A DNA stretch of 64,000 bases from Zymoseptoria tritici IPO323. Lineage: Eukaryota > Ascomycota > Dothideomycetes > Mycosphaerellales > Mycosphaerellaceae. Every line of letters starts with the position of its first letter. The first letter of the stretch is position 1. Position numbers and translations under genes: made by a program. Below are positions 1-10,840 of the stretch, in pieces. The stretch lies in the NCBI RefSeq assembly GCF_000219625.1, contig NC_018216.1, forward strand, positions 1,984,001 to 2,048,000, read 5' to 3'. The notes under the pieces are model-generated. The model was given only the letters and a program-made list of their open reading frames with translations. It did no database searches and was not told the origin of the DNA.

Positions 1-1680
1 CTACCTTCTTATTTATTGCTCGCTCTTGCTTCTGCTGCTTTATAGTAACCTTAGCTTGCTCCTTTTTAGCGAGGATAGCGATATATTGCTTTAGTTTAGT
101 TAGTAAATAAAACTGTGCAGCCTACTCTTATAGAAGGGCAAGGAGCGGTACACTACGCTATCGCTTCTTCTTCTCGTTATTAAAGGCATTGCGCAAGCCC
201 TTACGCTCGCTCTTAAGAAGGGCGTTCTTAGTCTGTAGATGCAATACTGTGTTGCTTAGCTTCTGCACCTTATGCCGGTTAGTCTCGTCGTTTACCTCTT
301 TTACGCAGTCCTTTACAAGTGTTCGAAGCTGCCGCTAGTTAGAGGCTAAGATCACAGAGGTAGCAGTGTTTAGCCGGCTCTTATGTGCAGTAGTAGGCCT
401 GCTACTGTTACTTTTACTAACCTTCTTGCTCGTGCTCTTGCTCTTGCTCTTGCTCTTGCGCTTGTCTTTAGTCTCGTCGAACGCCGCTAACACAGCCGTT
501 AAATCTAGTAGATATAGTCTAGTCTTCGTAAAGGCCTTGTGGATATTAGCCGGCTTAAATGCCTTCTAATAAGCTGGCCAAAACAGCCTCTAGAAGTCGC
601 GTTTACTATAGGTAGAGCGGCCCTCTAAATTAAAGATCTCTTGTAATAGATTAGCACTATAGAAGGTAGCCAAAGGGCTAAAGAGGCCGACATCGAGAGG
701 TTGTAAGCAGTATGTTAAATAAGGTAGATAGACTGCTACAAGGATCCGGTGTTAAATGTAGTACTCTAGGAATGCTATGTTTACGTATAAGCTATAGCTA
801 TTAATTACAAGCAGCCTCTAGCCTCTGCTAGCCTTCTTACGTATAAGCGGCTCGAATACCTTCTTTATCTAGTAAAGGCTAAGGTTGTTGTTAGTCTAGC
901 TGTTTAGTAAGGACGCGAAGAACGCCTCGTAAATGTCCTTAAAATCCTGCAGCTACGAAGACTAAATGTTGCTAGTCTTAGCCTTGTAAATAAGGCACGG
1001 AGGCAGTAAGGTGCTATTAGCGCATATAGCAGCTAACAACGTAATCTATTTACGATTACTATCTTGTGTGTGTCTAATAAACCGGCCGTTCTCGTAGTAA
1101 GCCTTCGTAAAGATCCTCCGGCTCTTTTAAAGTATGCTAACTATAAAGCCCTTCTTATTTATGTTGTATATGTTCTAACGCTCTACGTTGTACTTGTGTG
1201 TCTTCTCTTTTAATAGGTCGTAATAGGCCTAGTACTAATTAACAGAGTCGGCCTTCTTGCGGTGTTTATTAAGTAGATTAAGGTATTTCGAATCGATGGC
1301 TTCTAAGTGCCGACTGACGAATCTTAAGGCCTACGAAGGATAAGGACGGCGACTAGCTATATCTTTAGCAAAGTTAAGGAGCATTGCCGGTGTCGGTAGA
1401 GTGCCTCTGCGTATAAGGGTGTCGATGTAGGCTACAAGAGTGCGTTCTTGTTAGTGCGACAAAATCATAGTATTTTCGTAGTGTTTAGCTTTAGAAATAG
1501 TTACCTTGCGCTATCGACGAGATAAAGTGCTACGGTGCACATCCTAATTATCTGCGACTTGTGCAATATTCTTTACATCTGCCTCCTTTAGCTCCTTTAA
1601 TGCAGACTCCATAGGTGTTATAGTTGTGGTGTAATAATTCATTAAAGATTAGCTAAATTCGTGGTTTTGACGTTCTTCGA
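1..1680 (-). mobile_element. RIP-degraded Fot1/pogo-family DNA transposon, truncated by the window start
   Basis: Read on the minus strand from an ATG at 1612, this block encodes a recognisable Fot1/pogo (Tc1/mariner superfamily) transposase broken by many TAG/TAA codons. Visible pieces are an N-terminal helix-turn-helix region, a CENP-B-type stretch containing RGTLPTPAMLLNFAKDIA near 1390-1350, and the conserved LQPLDVGLFSPL segment near 700-665. The first catalytic aspartate region, near 830-780, reads VINSYS where the family has an IDGH-like motif, so the acidic residue has become asparagine. All these changes fit C-to-T at CpA on either strand. The C-terminal part runs off the window. The element is dead; the outer terminal repeat near 1,650-1,680 was not identified, so that boundary is approximate. 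Confidence 0.85.
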
Positions 1681-2322
1681 ATTTAAGGTGTGCACGCCAT
1701 GCAGCGTGCACGTGATGCAAACCACTTCTACGCCATCCAACGTTGTCCGGTCTTCTTCACACGCACCCAGTCGCAGATCATCTTCGCCACACCTTGCGCC
1801 TTCTACCATGGACTGACGGATGAGTTCGGATGCATACTTGGTCGCGACCACAAGGACCATTCGAAGCTGGGATCGGCGAATTGGCTATGGGACCGCGGGT
1901 CTTTGGACAAAGGAAGAGATGACAGAAGAGCGAAAGATGCGCAAATGGGCAGATTCCAGCGGTCTAGCCTACTAAGCCTGTATAATTCCATTGTACAGCG
2001 CTGTTGCAATGGTGAGCTCCAACAAAGCTATGAAGCTGTTGAGCTTCGGGACCTCATACCTCGCCCGTCCGTGTCTGCTGCTCGTTCCGTGGGCTCACAG
2101 CTCGGAGGAGGTGCCTCAGCGGATTGTCCGTCTCGCAGTGGAGAGTCTCACCGACCCCGTCTCAGCAAGAAGCGGCGGCTGAACAGGGAGAAGGATCAAC
2201 AGCAGCCGTATGGCGTTGGTGAGCAAGGGCAGAATACCATCGGGGTGGATGCTTAAGTCGTGGAAACGCATGTCGACCCACGCTGCTAAAACTTCGTGAG
2301 ATGCTGTTTTGCAGTTAACACA
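1681..2322. other. Intergenic DNA, no supported gene
   Basis: Base composition returns to normal here (CpA and TpG present). An open frame of 188 codons exists at 1690-2256 on the plus strand, but it has no recognisable domain, starts at the transposon edge, and overlaps open frames on the other strand. I do not support a gene here. Confidence 0.5.
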
Positions 2323-2970
2323 TCATCCGACAGCGACAGAACGCGCGTGCGCGAAGATGCTAAGTCTCCTTGGAATAGTATCGCCGAAACCACAGGTCGA
2401 AGTGGCCATATCTGCTGCTTTGGGGTTGGGGTTTGAGCTTCTTGCTTGTGGCACCTCCGGCCTGGGGGCTGTTCGTGGGTCTGAAATCCAGGAGTCTGTT
2501 TTGATTCGGCTCAGTGCACCTGGAATGATGATGTCGAAACTCAGAGTATGTGGCTCTTCTCCGAAGCGCACAGAAATCGTGCTCGTCGGCACGTACGAGC
2601 ATTGGTGGATCTTCGTCCAGTCATGATGTTTGCTTCTCCGTATCCAGGTTCCGGATCCGGACACGTCCAGGAGTATCAGCTGGCTTGACTCCGGATCAAC
2701 CCTCAGCAGGAGATGATAACTGTCGACGGCTGCATGACACAGGCGGAACTCCACAGCACGGCAGGACCCAAATGCGATGTTTCGCCGTCCTGAGAAGAAT
2801 GCTCGGTCGAGCCTAGCAACGCTCTGGCGGTGCGAGAGTCCAAGGTGACTCAAGTCGTCGAACTTCCTCGCAAGCTGTCGCAGTACTCGATTCGCTCGAT
2901 GCTTGAAGGCGGTTTCTGCGGCTTGTGAAGCTGGAACGAGGTAGACAACAGGATCGCACATATTCTCCAT
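2323..2970 (-). CDS. Orphan FHA-like domain protein (possible remnant of an FHA-kinase)
   Basis: A 215-codon minus-strand frame opens at the first ATG at 2970. Around residues 60-145 it looks like the FHA-type N-terminus of fungal FHA/protein-kinase fusions: an alternating beta-strand pattern, a serine and histidine followed by DSYHLLLRV, then LLDVSGSGTWI (compare the FHA D-S-x-x-G-T motif), and a terminal FGEEPHTLSFDIIIP strand pair. The FHA signature GR...S..H is only partly kept. No kinase domain follows; the frame stops about 70 codons later in low-information sequence. It lies between two transposon blocks, so it could be a truncated relic or a small expressed orphan. FHA domains bind phosphothreonine, but no function is claimed here. 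Confidence 0.4.
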   Translation of the reverse strand: MENMCDPVVYLVPASQAAETAFKHRANRVLRQLARKFDDLSHLGLSHRQSVARLDRAFFSGRRNIAFGSCRAVEFRLCHAAVDSYHLLLRVDPESSQLILLDVSGSGTWIRRSKHHDWTKIHQCSYVPTSTISVRFGEEPHTLSFDIIIPGALSRIKTDSWISDPRTAPRPEVPQARSSNPNPKAADMATSTCGFGDTIPRRLSIFAHARSVAVG

Positions 2971-3426
2971 TATCGACACAGCTGGAGAGGTTGGTTCTTC
3001 AAAATTGCACCATGGGCCTAATTAAATACTCGATGAATGTCTGTGACCTTGTCTCGCTCGAGAAAGCGCCCGATGTCATGCTCCGTTCTCCTTGACTGTC
3101 TCAATGCGATGTCTTGTCGACGGTACGCCTCGAAGCACATGCAGTGCCCTGCTGCATTGTCTCGATGTGATGTCTCGGTCCGTGTCGGGCGTCAATGTAG
3201 GTACACGTTCGAAGTGTGTCATTGGCGCATGTGCGTGCGCTGTCGCAGGCATGATTCGTAGTTCTTTCAATGCTATTATGTTGTTGACGGTACACCGTGA
3301 GAACATGTAGGCAGCAGACGGTTTTACAAAACAGAGTTATATTCTACAAGCGCCGGCTCGCTGTCAACCAATCAGCGTAAGTTTCTCTCTCTCGCGCACT
3401 CACAGATTCCCAGACTAACAACTTTA
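2971..3426. other. Intergenic DNA, nothing recognised
   Basis: Several short frames overlap on both strands at 3037-3310, none with a recognisable motif. I see no RNA gene or clear repeat. Confidence 0.5.
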
Positions 3427-3500
3427 AGTGTCTTGGTCTAATGGTTAGGATTGCCGCCTTCCATTCAACAAAATGAGCATAGCGGCAGGTTCGGGTGTAA
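3427..3500 (+). pseudogene. Truncated tRNA-Gly(UCC)-like relic with intron-sized anticodon loop
   Basis: The sequence TGGTCTAATGGTTAGGAT at 3434-3451 is a near-perfect tRNA D-arm and internal A box. It is followed by an anticodon-arm stem in which TGCCGC (3452-3457) pairs perfectly with GCGGCA (3482-3487). The enclosed 24 nt fit a seven-base loop with TCC as anticodon plus a short intron. The 5' half closely resembles fungal tRNA-Gly(UCC). The 3' half fails: GGTTCG is present, but no T-stem partner and no acceptor-stem complement to the 5' end can be found. I read it as a tRNA gene whose 3' end was lost or replaced. tRNA genes are frequent insertion neighbours of retroelements, and one lies about 0.6 kb away. 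Confidence 0.45.
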
Positions 3501-4114
3501 GCAATTCCCATTGCCAATACTCAAATTCAAAAAGCTGACAATAGCACCCAGTCAATTCCCGGAGACAGCATTTTTGGAAACAGCATTTTCTTTTTGGATG
3601 AATGCATGCACGTGAAACTTTGAGACGTTGAACCATAGCTGGGACCAGTCGAGTACAAGAATTCCGCAGATTTTTGTCAGCTTTTGGACGGGGAGGTGCT
3701 CGTGAAGTCTTCACGTCTAAAGTGTTGTTGTTTAGGAAATGGTTTGAAAGTTGAATTGACCAACGCTAGAACTACTGAACACGAGTCGTAGATTCCCTGC
3801 CGGCATTCGCACTTCATCTTTCTCCATCGAACCGGGCCTGTTGTCCTTCCCAGCCGAACTCCCGGTCACACACATCACCGTCTGCCCTGAAAGCGGTCGT
3901 CTAAGCATTCTCGATGGTTGAAAATGCCTCGAGATGAACCGTGAGTGCGAGGACGAGCCCATGGGATCCGTGCTTGACGTCTCATAGCGGTGCCAACCTT
4001 CTGTCTCATCGGATCGGTAATTGGCCTGTTAAAGACATCCTTCACAGTCTCCGCCTGCTCGCAGCATTCCCCGATAGCAGCTTTGCGCAGCGTCACACTT
4101 CGCAAAAGTAGCAC
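3501..4114. other. Intergenic DNA, nothing supported
   Basis: Normal composition with short overlapping frames on the minus strand (3445-4114) that match nothing I recognise. At about 4,115 composition changes sharply to CpA/TpG-free sequence, marking the edge of the next repeat block. Confidence 0.5.
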
Positions 4115-5880
4115 ACATATTCGGAGGGTTTTATAGAGATCGCGTAAACTACGTAACTCCTTCGTAAATCCCTCGCGAAGACGTAAGGATCGATAACTTT
4201 AACCTTTTATAGTATAGGGTACTTACTATACTACTACGCGTCGTTACTACTATCGACGATTACTCCCTATAAATATCTCTAGGGCCGATCTAAGATTATA
4301 TCGAGGTTCGGTATCTTATATATATAGAACGTCCCTTATATCGTCTTAGTTACTCTATTAGAGTCGGTAAGCCGTATACATAGTACGTACGCTCTATAGT
4401 AATACCTAAGCGCGCCTATCTAGGCCGTCGCTCTTAGTATAGCTACTTTCTTAAGGATAGGAATACCTAACTTTAAGATAAACTCTCTTAAAATAATATT
4501 AATATCTACTATATCGTCGAGTAGGAAACTCACCTCGAACTCCGTACTTACTATAGGAGTAAAACTATACTACGGTAGTATAGCGTATAATTAGTATCTA
4601 CTTTATCCTAAGGAGGTTCCGGACTTAATAATCGGACTTCCTCTTTAAGTCCTTATCTTTTTTCGAATTATCCTTAGTACCGACCTTATAGATATTAGCT
4701 TAATTTAGATAAGTATTCGTATAGTAACCCTTCTTATTATACGTATAGTAAGTAATATTACTAAGGTCCTTAGGAGGAACCTTATTATCTCGCTTCTAGT
4801 TCGTTTAAGTAGTACGACTACTTCGGTCGTTAGACTTAATATTATTCTTAACCTTCTTATAGTCCTTCTTACCCTTCTTATTACTCTTATTATCGGCATC
4901 GTCGTTACTACGCTTTACTCTAGTAAGGGCTAATATATAGCCCTTATCTACCGTCTCGAGGCGCGATACTAGCGTAACTATCTTAGTATAAGTAGTTAGT
5001 ATAGTATAATTCTTTATAATGTCCTAGCGGAGTAAAGGCTTAATCTTTACGAGGAAGTAGTATACGAGTTACTTCTTATTATAGTCGAGCTAGCTCTCTA
5101 GTACGTTAAGCTCTAAGGCGAAACTCTTTACTAACTAATCGGACTTTTAGTATATCTGTTCGTAGTCTAGCATTACTCCGAGAAGTCGATTAATAGGGTC
5201 GCTAACTATATCGCGAACGAACTACTAGAAGTCCTTCTAGGTTATATTATCCGGAATTATTAGGTTCGGGTAGTTATTATACTAGGTTTTAGCCGTATCT
5301 CCTACGAGCTATATAATAGCGTAGGAAATATAAGCGTAACCTATTATATAGTACTAGCCGGAGTTAAGAAAGACTATTTCGAGCTAGCGTAAGAAATCTC
5401 TAGCCTCCTTAATAGTATTACTCTTAAAAGGCGTAGGATCCTTAAGTTTTAGCCGTCCGGTAAAGCCTACTAGGTATATAGCGGCCGCGGTACGTACTAA
5501 TTACGCGATACTTACGAGGTCGTCTTCTATAACTAATAGAGTTACTATATTACGAACGTAAGAGTCTATAAGGCCCGCTCGCTATCGGTCGCGACCGCGC
5601 TTTATCTACTAGACCTCTATCTAGAGATCTCGAAGAGTCTTCTCTACTTATAAAGCTTCTCTCTCGGCGTTAAGCCTTACGATAGCTTCGGCTATAGATT
5701 CTTTCGGGGTTTTATTATCCTCGGAGTCGGATCCCTAGGGATTATTAGGTATATTAGTACCCTAGTCGTCCGCTACGTCCGGTAGCTCTTCGATATATAT
5801 ACCCTACGCTAAGGGTTCGCTAGTACTTCGTATAGCTAGTATCTTAGGGTTTAATAGATTACTACCCTTAGAGAGGTAGA
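4115..5880 (-). pseudogene. Ty3/gypsy Gag and retropepsin fragment, RIP-inactivated
   Basis: Read on the minus strand, about 5,530-5,000 shows a typical fungal gypsy capsid region. It contains KLKDPTPFKSN, then the pattern of a short helix-rich Gag with DPINRLLG, and a leucine-rich stretch before the nucleocapsid. At 4753-4706 the CCHC zinc knuckle spacing is intact, but every cysteine and the histidine reads tyrosine (frame TYYTYNKKGYYTNTYL). Near 4,535-4,260 a retropepsin-like segment follows: LLDDIVDIN sits where L-[IV]-D-[ST]-G-A is expected, and ILDRP where the ILG-P-W motif is expected. The frame ends abruptly at about 4,115, before any reverse transcriptase, so the element is 3'-truncated as well as mutated. 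Stop codons are all TAG or TAA. Confidence 0.75.
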
Positions 5881-5889
5881 AGAATTAGA

Positions 5890-8050
5890 ATTATAAGGGT
5901 AAAAGGGTATATAGTAATGTAGTAAATGCCTAGTATCCGTAGATAAAAGGTAAGACTAATTCTTATAGAATTTAGTATATAAACGCGAGCCCTTCGTAAG
6001 TTATACGTATAGGCTATACTAAGTATTAGTTATTCCTATAGTTACGAGACTAGAGACTAACCTTATATAGTACGGATCTAATAATCCTTACTTAGGCCTT
6101 AGTAATACTATTATATAATATTACTTTAGACGGAGTATAGGTGGTTAGCTATACTACTAGGCTAGTATAACTAAAAGAGCTTACTAATAGTAAAGTAGAG
6201 GTTTATAGTAGTATAGAAGAAGGAAAAGGGCCCGATAAGCTATTCGCGGCGGTCGAAGGTATAGTTTACCTCTTGTAACTCCTACTTAATACTACGGATA
6301 CGTATAGTAGTTAACTAATCCCTATATATAAGCTATAAGTAGTTACGGAATATTAGATTGTCTACTACGAACTTAAACTTATTAATCTAGATGTCCTCGT
6401 ATACTACGGCGGTACTATTAATAGTACCCTTATTCTAGAAGATCGCCCTAATAGGGTAGTATCTATATTAGTTAGGTAGAAGCTTACTAATCCTAGGCTA
6501 CTTCGTCTGTTCGTAGACAAAGTCGTTACTACTTAGGTACTTAATATTAACCCCGAACTACGCTATTATAGCAGAATATATATAATATATAGATAGTTAG
6601 TAGGCGTACTTATTATAGGAGGAGAGTAGTAGGGAGTTAAATATATCCTTTAGTTTTAAACCTATATAGGGCGTAAATATATCCTATATAAGATCGTTCT
6701 TAGGGATATAGTCGCTCTTAATTATTAATATAGTAGTAAGGTTCCTTATAACGTCCCTAGTCGATACGGAAGAGTCTTAAACCCTATCTTTAAAGTTTAT
6801 ATTATTATATATAACGAATATATTTAAAAGGTAAGAAAGACGGATAAGTTCTTACTAAACCGGTTAGTATAGAAATAGGACATACTATAAGAGGTAACTA
6901 TACCTTCTACCTTCTAGTATAATTATAAAGGTCCTAGTTAATAGTAGAATAGCTAGATATAAAGCCCTATCCTATAAGTATATCTAGCGCCCTACAGTTA
7001 AGGCTATTAAGGGTAAGGTAATTACCTATAATATAAGTAAGCTAGTTAGACTTATTACGATACTACGAATAGAGAACTTTTGTACTAAACATAAAGATCC
7101 GGCGATCTAGTTCCCTCTTATAGCGCTCTAGACTCTTATAAGAGCTACGAGGGTTACGGAGTAGCCCCGATAGTAGTTTATACTATATCGGGGCGAGGCG
7201 CTATATTAAAGCGTATACTTCTATAAAGGCGTAGGGCTATACGTACCGACGTATCTTATCGTCCTCGCTATCCGACTACTCTAAATTATCCCTATTACTA
7301 CTAGCTAGACCGGACTATCCTAATTAACTATCCTCTATTTACCCTAAAGCTATACCTATCTACCCTAAAGTAATACCCGCTACTATAGGTATTACCTCCT
7401 AAGTACTAGAGCTAGCTTCCGGTAGTATATTCTTATCCTCTTTACTACTATTCTCTATATACGGCTAGATATATATACTACGACTACCCTTATTAGCTCT
7501 CTATATATACTACCTTAAAGGAGTAGACTCCCTACCTTTAGCCTAGCTTAAGGGCTTAGAGCTACTAAACCTCCTAAGTATAGGAATATATTTTATTAAT
7601 ATATTAAGCTCCTTCTTAATTACGCCCTTTCCCTAGAGTCTTTTAAACTACCGACCTATAACTCGAATCCTCTCTTCGATTAATAATAACTATATCCTTA
7701 TAGCCTTCTAGCTATCCTTTATAATCTAAGACTTAATAAACTTATGTACTAATAAGCGGTAGTTACGTAACTAATAGAGGACGTTGTTACGCTTACTATC
7801 GTCCCTAAGCTTCTACTACCGATAGGTAGTAAAGGACTAGAGGGTTTTATTAGGATCTAGTATTTTGCTCTTAGGGAATAATACTAATTAGAATAAGGCT
7901 ACTAAGGAAGATAGACTTAAAGTCTCGTTAGGAGGCGTAGGGGTCGCGTTAAAGATAGAGCGGAAGTTAGAGTTAGTATATATAGTAAGCTCGCTACTAG
8001 GGTAAGGCGTACTAGGTCGACTAGACGTATTTAGTATAGTTTTTAGTCGG
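5890..8050 (-). pseudogene. DUF6589-like protein pseudogene, RIP-inactivated
   Basis: The minus-strand frame at about 7,950-5,900 can be read through TAG/TAA stops. An N-terminal basic region is followed near 6,815-6,790 by VIYNNINFKDRV and, soon after, by NLTTILIIKSDYIP. Near 6,330-6,250 it shows RDQLTTIRIRSIK and then FDRREQLIGP. The second DUF6589-like pseudogene in this window (15,879-19,650) has the same ordered pattern: HDNLDIYYKTG, VTTGIVLKS, DQLSVKNIRTY, FDKMQQVLPLLG. Here the central aspartate of the (Y/H)DN motif reads asparagine, as RIP would produce. The region corresponding to the last few hundred residues is missing and gag sequence follows. I assign the family from motif order, not from a database match. 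Confidence 0.55.
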
Positions 8051-8319
8051 TTTTAGGGGTAAAAAGTATATATATATATATATATAGAAACTAGTCTATA
8101 GAAGGGCTAGAGGGGATTATACTATAGGATATTTAATACCGGAGGAAGTAGAACGAGTCTTATGTTTCCTTACCTAAAAGATAACAACATTCTTATATAA
8201 GAGTATAGAAACTAGCTTAGACCCTCTAGGTACCTTTCTCTTCCTATTGCTCCTATTAGCTAGAATTATTATAGATCCCTTAGATATAAACAATCTTACC
8301 CCGAAAGGGAAAAGGTTTG

Positions 8320-8367
8320 CCCCGAAGGGGTCTAGTATAGAAGCCTATCGCCGAAGGCGACAGGCTT
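8320..8367. repeat. Two GAA-loop hairpins at the edge of the RIP block
   Basis: CCCC-GAA-GGGG at 8320-8330 is followed at 8341-8367 by a longer hairpin with 12-base arms (11 paired, one mismatch) around another GAA loop. Similar CCCC-GAA-GGGG hairpins occur at the right end of the 11.6-kb element. They sit where RIP composition stops and normal sequence starts, so they may be element-terminal structures. Confidence 0.5.
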
Positions 8368-8695
8368 GCCTGTCACGTGCGGAGCACATTCGAGCCTAAG
8401 GCGAGAATATAAGTGCCCAGAGCGGTTCTGATCCACATAAGATAGGTCGTGACAACGAAGCAACAGTTTGACGATCCACACGGGTGTACGCGAGCGGTTG
8501 ACAACATACTCGCATTGAGCTTTCGACGACGACGACATCATACACAGTCAAGACTCACAACGACCCACGATCTTCGACCGCCATTACTACGATCTCCATG
8601 ACCAGCCACAATCGATAGACACTGCGCCAAAACACCCACAGGTCCATACACCTACCCACCGCCAAGGTCATCACCACTAATCCAATACTGCCACG

Positions 8696-9930
8696 ATGAG
8701 CAACAAGATGTGGGAGGTCGACCCGGAGACGAGGTCTAAGCTGGTCGAGATCTCCAAGACCAACGAGAACAACAGATGCATAGACTGTGGCGCTCCCAGT
8801 CCACAATGGGTGTGTAGTCACGATGAATCAAGACACACCATACAACATGGCTAACGATAGATGCGTCGAAGGCCTCTCCCAAACTGGGCATCTTCTTCTG
8901 CCTCGCGTGCTCGGGTATTCACCGCTCGCTAGGCGTACACATCTCCTTCGTCCGAAGTGTGACCATGGACGCCTTTAAGACAATGGAGATACGAAAGATG
9001 GAGTTGGGAGGTAATAAGCCATACAAAGAGTTCTTCAACAACCACTCAAGTAACTCGCTCATGGGTCGCGACTTCGAATCATGCACAATCGCCGAGCGGT
9101 ACGATTCCGAGGCAGGCGAGGAATGGAAAGATCGATTGACAGCAAAGGTGGAGGGAACGGAATATGTGCCCGGCGCGAAACCTAAGAAGACAACCCCTGC
9201 TGCACAACCTCGCCAACAACAGTCTCTTTCCTCTGGGCGTAACACACCATCCTCGCTATCTAATTCCGCCCCTCCTCAACGGACGATCTCGCCCTCTCAA
9301 AAGTCCCGCAACGAGGCCTACTTCGCCAGCAAAGGCGCCGAAAATGAGTCCAGACCAGAAGGTCTCGCTCCCTCGCAAGGCGGCAAGTATTCCGGATTTG
9401 GCTCTGCCCCTCCTCCCTCCAACAATAACAGCTCTACACCGGCAGGAATCGCCGACTTTCAGGCCGATCCTGTGGCTGCGCTGACAAAGTCCTTCTCGTG
9501 GTTCTCGTCTACCGTAACGAAGCAGGCCGCTGCAGTGAACCAGACATATATTCAACCAGGCATGAAGTCACTCGCGGATGGAGAGCTAGCAGCTCAAGCA
9601 AGAAGACAGGCCGCCATGCTAGGAAGCACAGTGCAGCAAGGTACAAAAGGGCTAGGAGATCAATTCAACAAATTCGTCGACCCGGATGCTGGTACGCAAC
9701 GAGGTGCAGGCGGCGGTGCGGGACCAGCGAAGCCTGATTTCTGGGACTCATTCGGCCAGGATCCCGCAGGACCGCCAAAGGAGAAGAAGGATTTTTGGGA
9801 TGACTTTGCGGCGGCAGGAGAGAGTGTTGCGGCGCAGAAACAGCAGAAGAGCAGTATCGGAACGAGTGCAATGAGGAACACGGGTGGAGGTGGGAAGAAA
9901 GACGAGGATGATGCTTGGGGGAAGTGGTGA
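8696..9930 (+). CDS. gcs1: ArfGAP protein of the Gcs1/ArfGAP1 type
   Basis: Two exons: 8696-8809 and 8872-9930, giving 390 residues. The 62-nt intron has GCTAAC near 8850. The ArfGAP zinc finger spans the splice, with ligands C28, C31, C48 and C51 in the exact CX2CX16CX2C spacing. The GIHRSLG loop with the catalytic arginine (R56) follows. The protein should stimulate GTP hydrolysis by Arf in Golgi/post-Golgi vesicle traffic. The middle is low-complexity Ser/Pro-rich; an amphipathic Ser/Thr/Ala/Gln-rich stretch (about 225-290) resembles ArfGAP1 curvature-sensing segments. The tail has two DFWD-type motifs and ends in DAWGKW. The second acceptor was chosen because the nearer AG (8860) shifts frame. 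The start codon lies about 330 bp from the RIP block. Confidence 0.93.
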
Positions 9931-10840
9931 ACACATCATGCGTGATGGCTCTAACGAAGCAAGCATTGACTGTCTCGACAAGGGGGCCGCAGTGAAGATG
10001 AACATCATGGAAGGAACTGTCAGGGCCGTGACTGGAGCAGAATACAGCACTCCCGCAATCCATTACAGCGAGGTATGAGCGAGGAGATACGGTCCGCATA
10101 ACATCGCAAACTCCACGCGTCGCAAGAGCTATCCGTGTCGGGCGAGAGAAGATGGCTGAGCATTGACAAAGGGCAACGTTTGCTCACAAATCTCGCATGC
10201 ATGTCTCAGACGACCAACACGGGCTGCCTTGCATTCAAGCACCGAGCTGAAGACAGATTTTCTGCTATCGCTCTTGCAATCCTCTGGGAGAAGACGACCA
10301 ACACCGCAGCGCACCTATTCATATACTCATAACGATCCGGATCTTCGAACTGCACGACCAACAAGTATACTTCCTTCCATTTCTCTCACTATATTCCACA
10401 CCAGTTTCCAAGCGATCTTGGTCTGCGGCTTCGACTTTCGTCGCTCGTTCCCTCCCGCCTCGAATGTCTTCCCGCCTCGGGGACAGCACGGCAAAGCCAC
10501 AAAGCATCTGCTCCTCGAGGCCTGGATGAACAGTGGCTTTGTTGCAGCACCTACAACACAACAAGGCTTTGTCCGATCGAGTGAAGACGCTCTGCCTCGG
10601 CATTGTCTTCACGCGAACATGGTGAGTGTCGTGTGTTGTGTCGTGTCGCCAGTCTCGAGTGACGATGAACAAGAATGAGAGCGTCGTGGTATTTAACTCC
10701 AGCTCTCGCTGTAGCTAGAGATCCTCCCCTCTTCCTCAAACTTCTCACACCACCGAACACAAAGCCAAACCTCTCAAGTCTACCAAACACCAGCAAACCA
10801 CCAAGAAACACGAAACAAGCACAGCAGACCCTCGGTCAAG
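9931..10840. other. Intergenic DNA, no supported gene
   Basis: Contains several overlapping short frames (for example 10,163-10,678, plus strand) without recognisable motifs, and a pyrimidine-rich, CAACAC-rich leader from about 10,730 to 10,840 just before the next gene. Confidence 0.5.

Larger units (their letters stand above)
4115..8335 (-). mobile_element. Heavily RIP-mutated composite repeat block (gypsy fragment plus DUF6589-like element)
   Basis: About 4.2 kb in which CpA and TpG are almost absent, TpA is very frequent and CpG persists, with sharp edges near 4,115 and 8,300. Two different protein remnants are readable on the minus strand: a DUF6589-like protein at the high-coordinate end, then a Ty3/gypsy Gag-protease. 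No long terminal repeats or terminal inverted repeats could be recognised by eye, so I cannot say whether this is one element, a nested insertion or a fusion of fragments. An AT run lies near 8,070-8,090. Confidence 0.8.

Noticed and set aside
366..569. Leucine-rich 67-residue open frame on the plus strand
   Set aside because: It is the antisense of the RIP-mutated transposase; its low complexity reflects the biased composition.
1690..2256. 188-codon plus-strand frame
   Set aside because: No motif, adjacent to a dead transposon, with competing frames on the other strand.
4705..4899. 64-residue minus-strand frame rich in Arg and Ile
   Set aside because: It is a different frame from the Gag reading that contains the zinc-knuckle spacing, and is a composition artefact.
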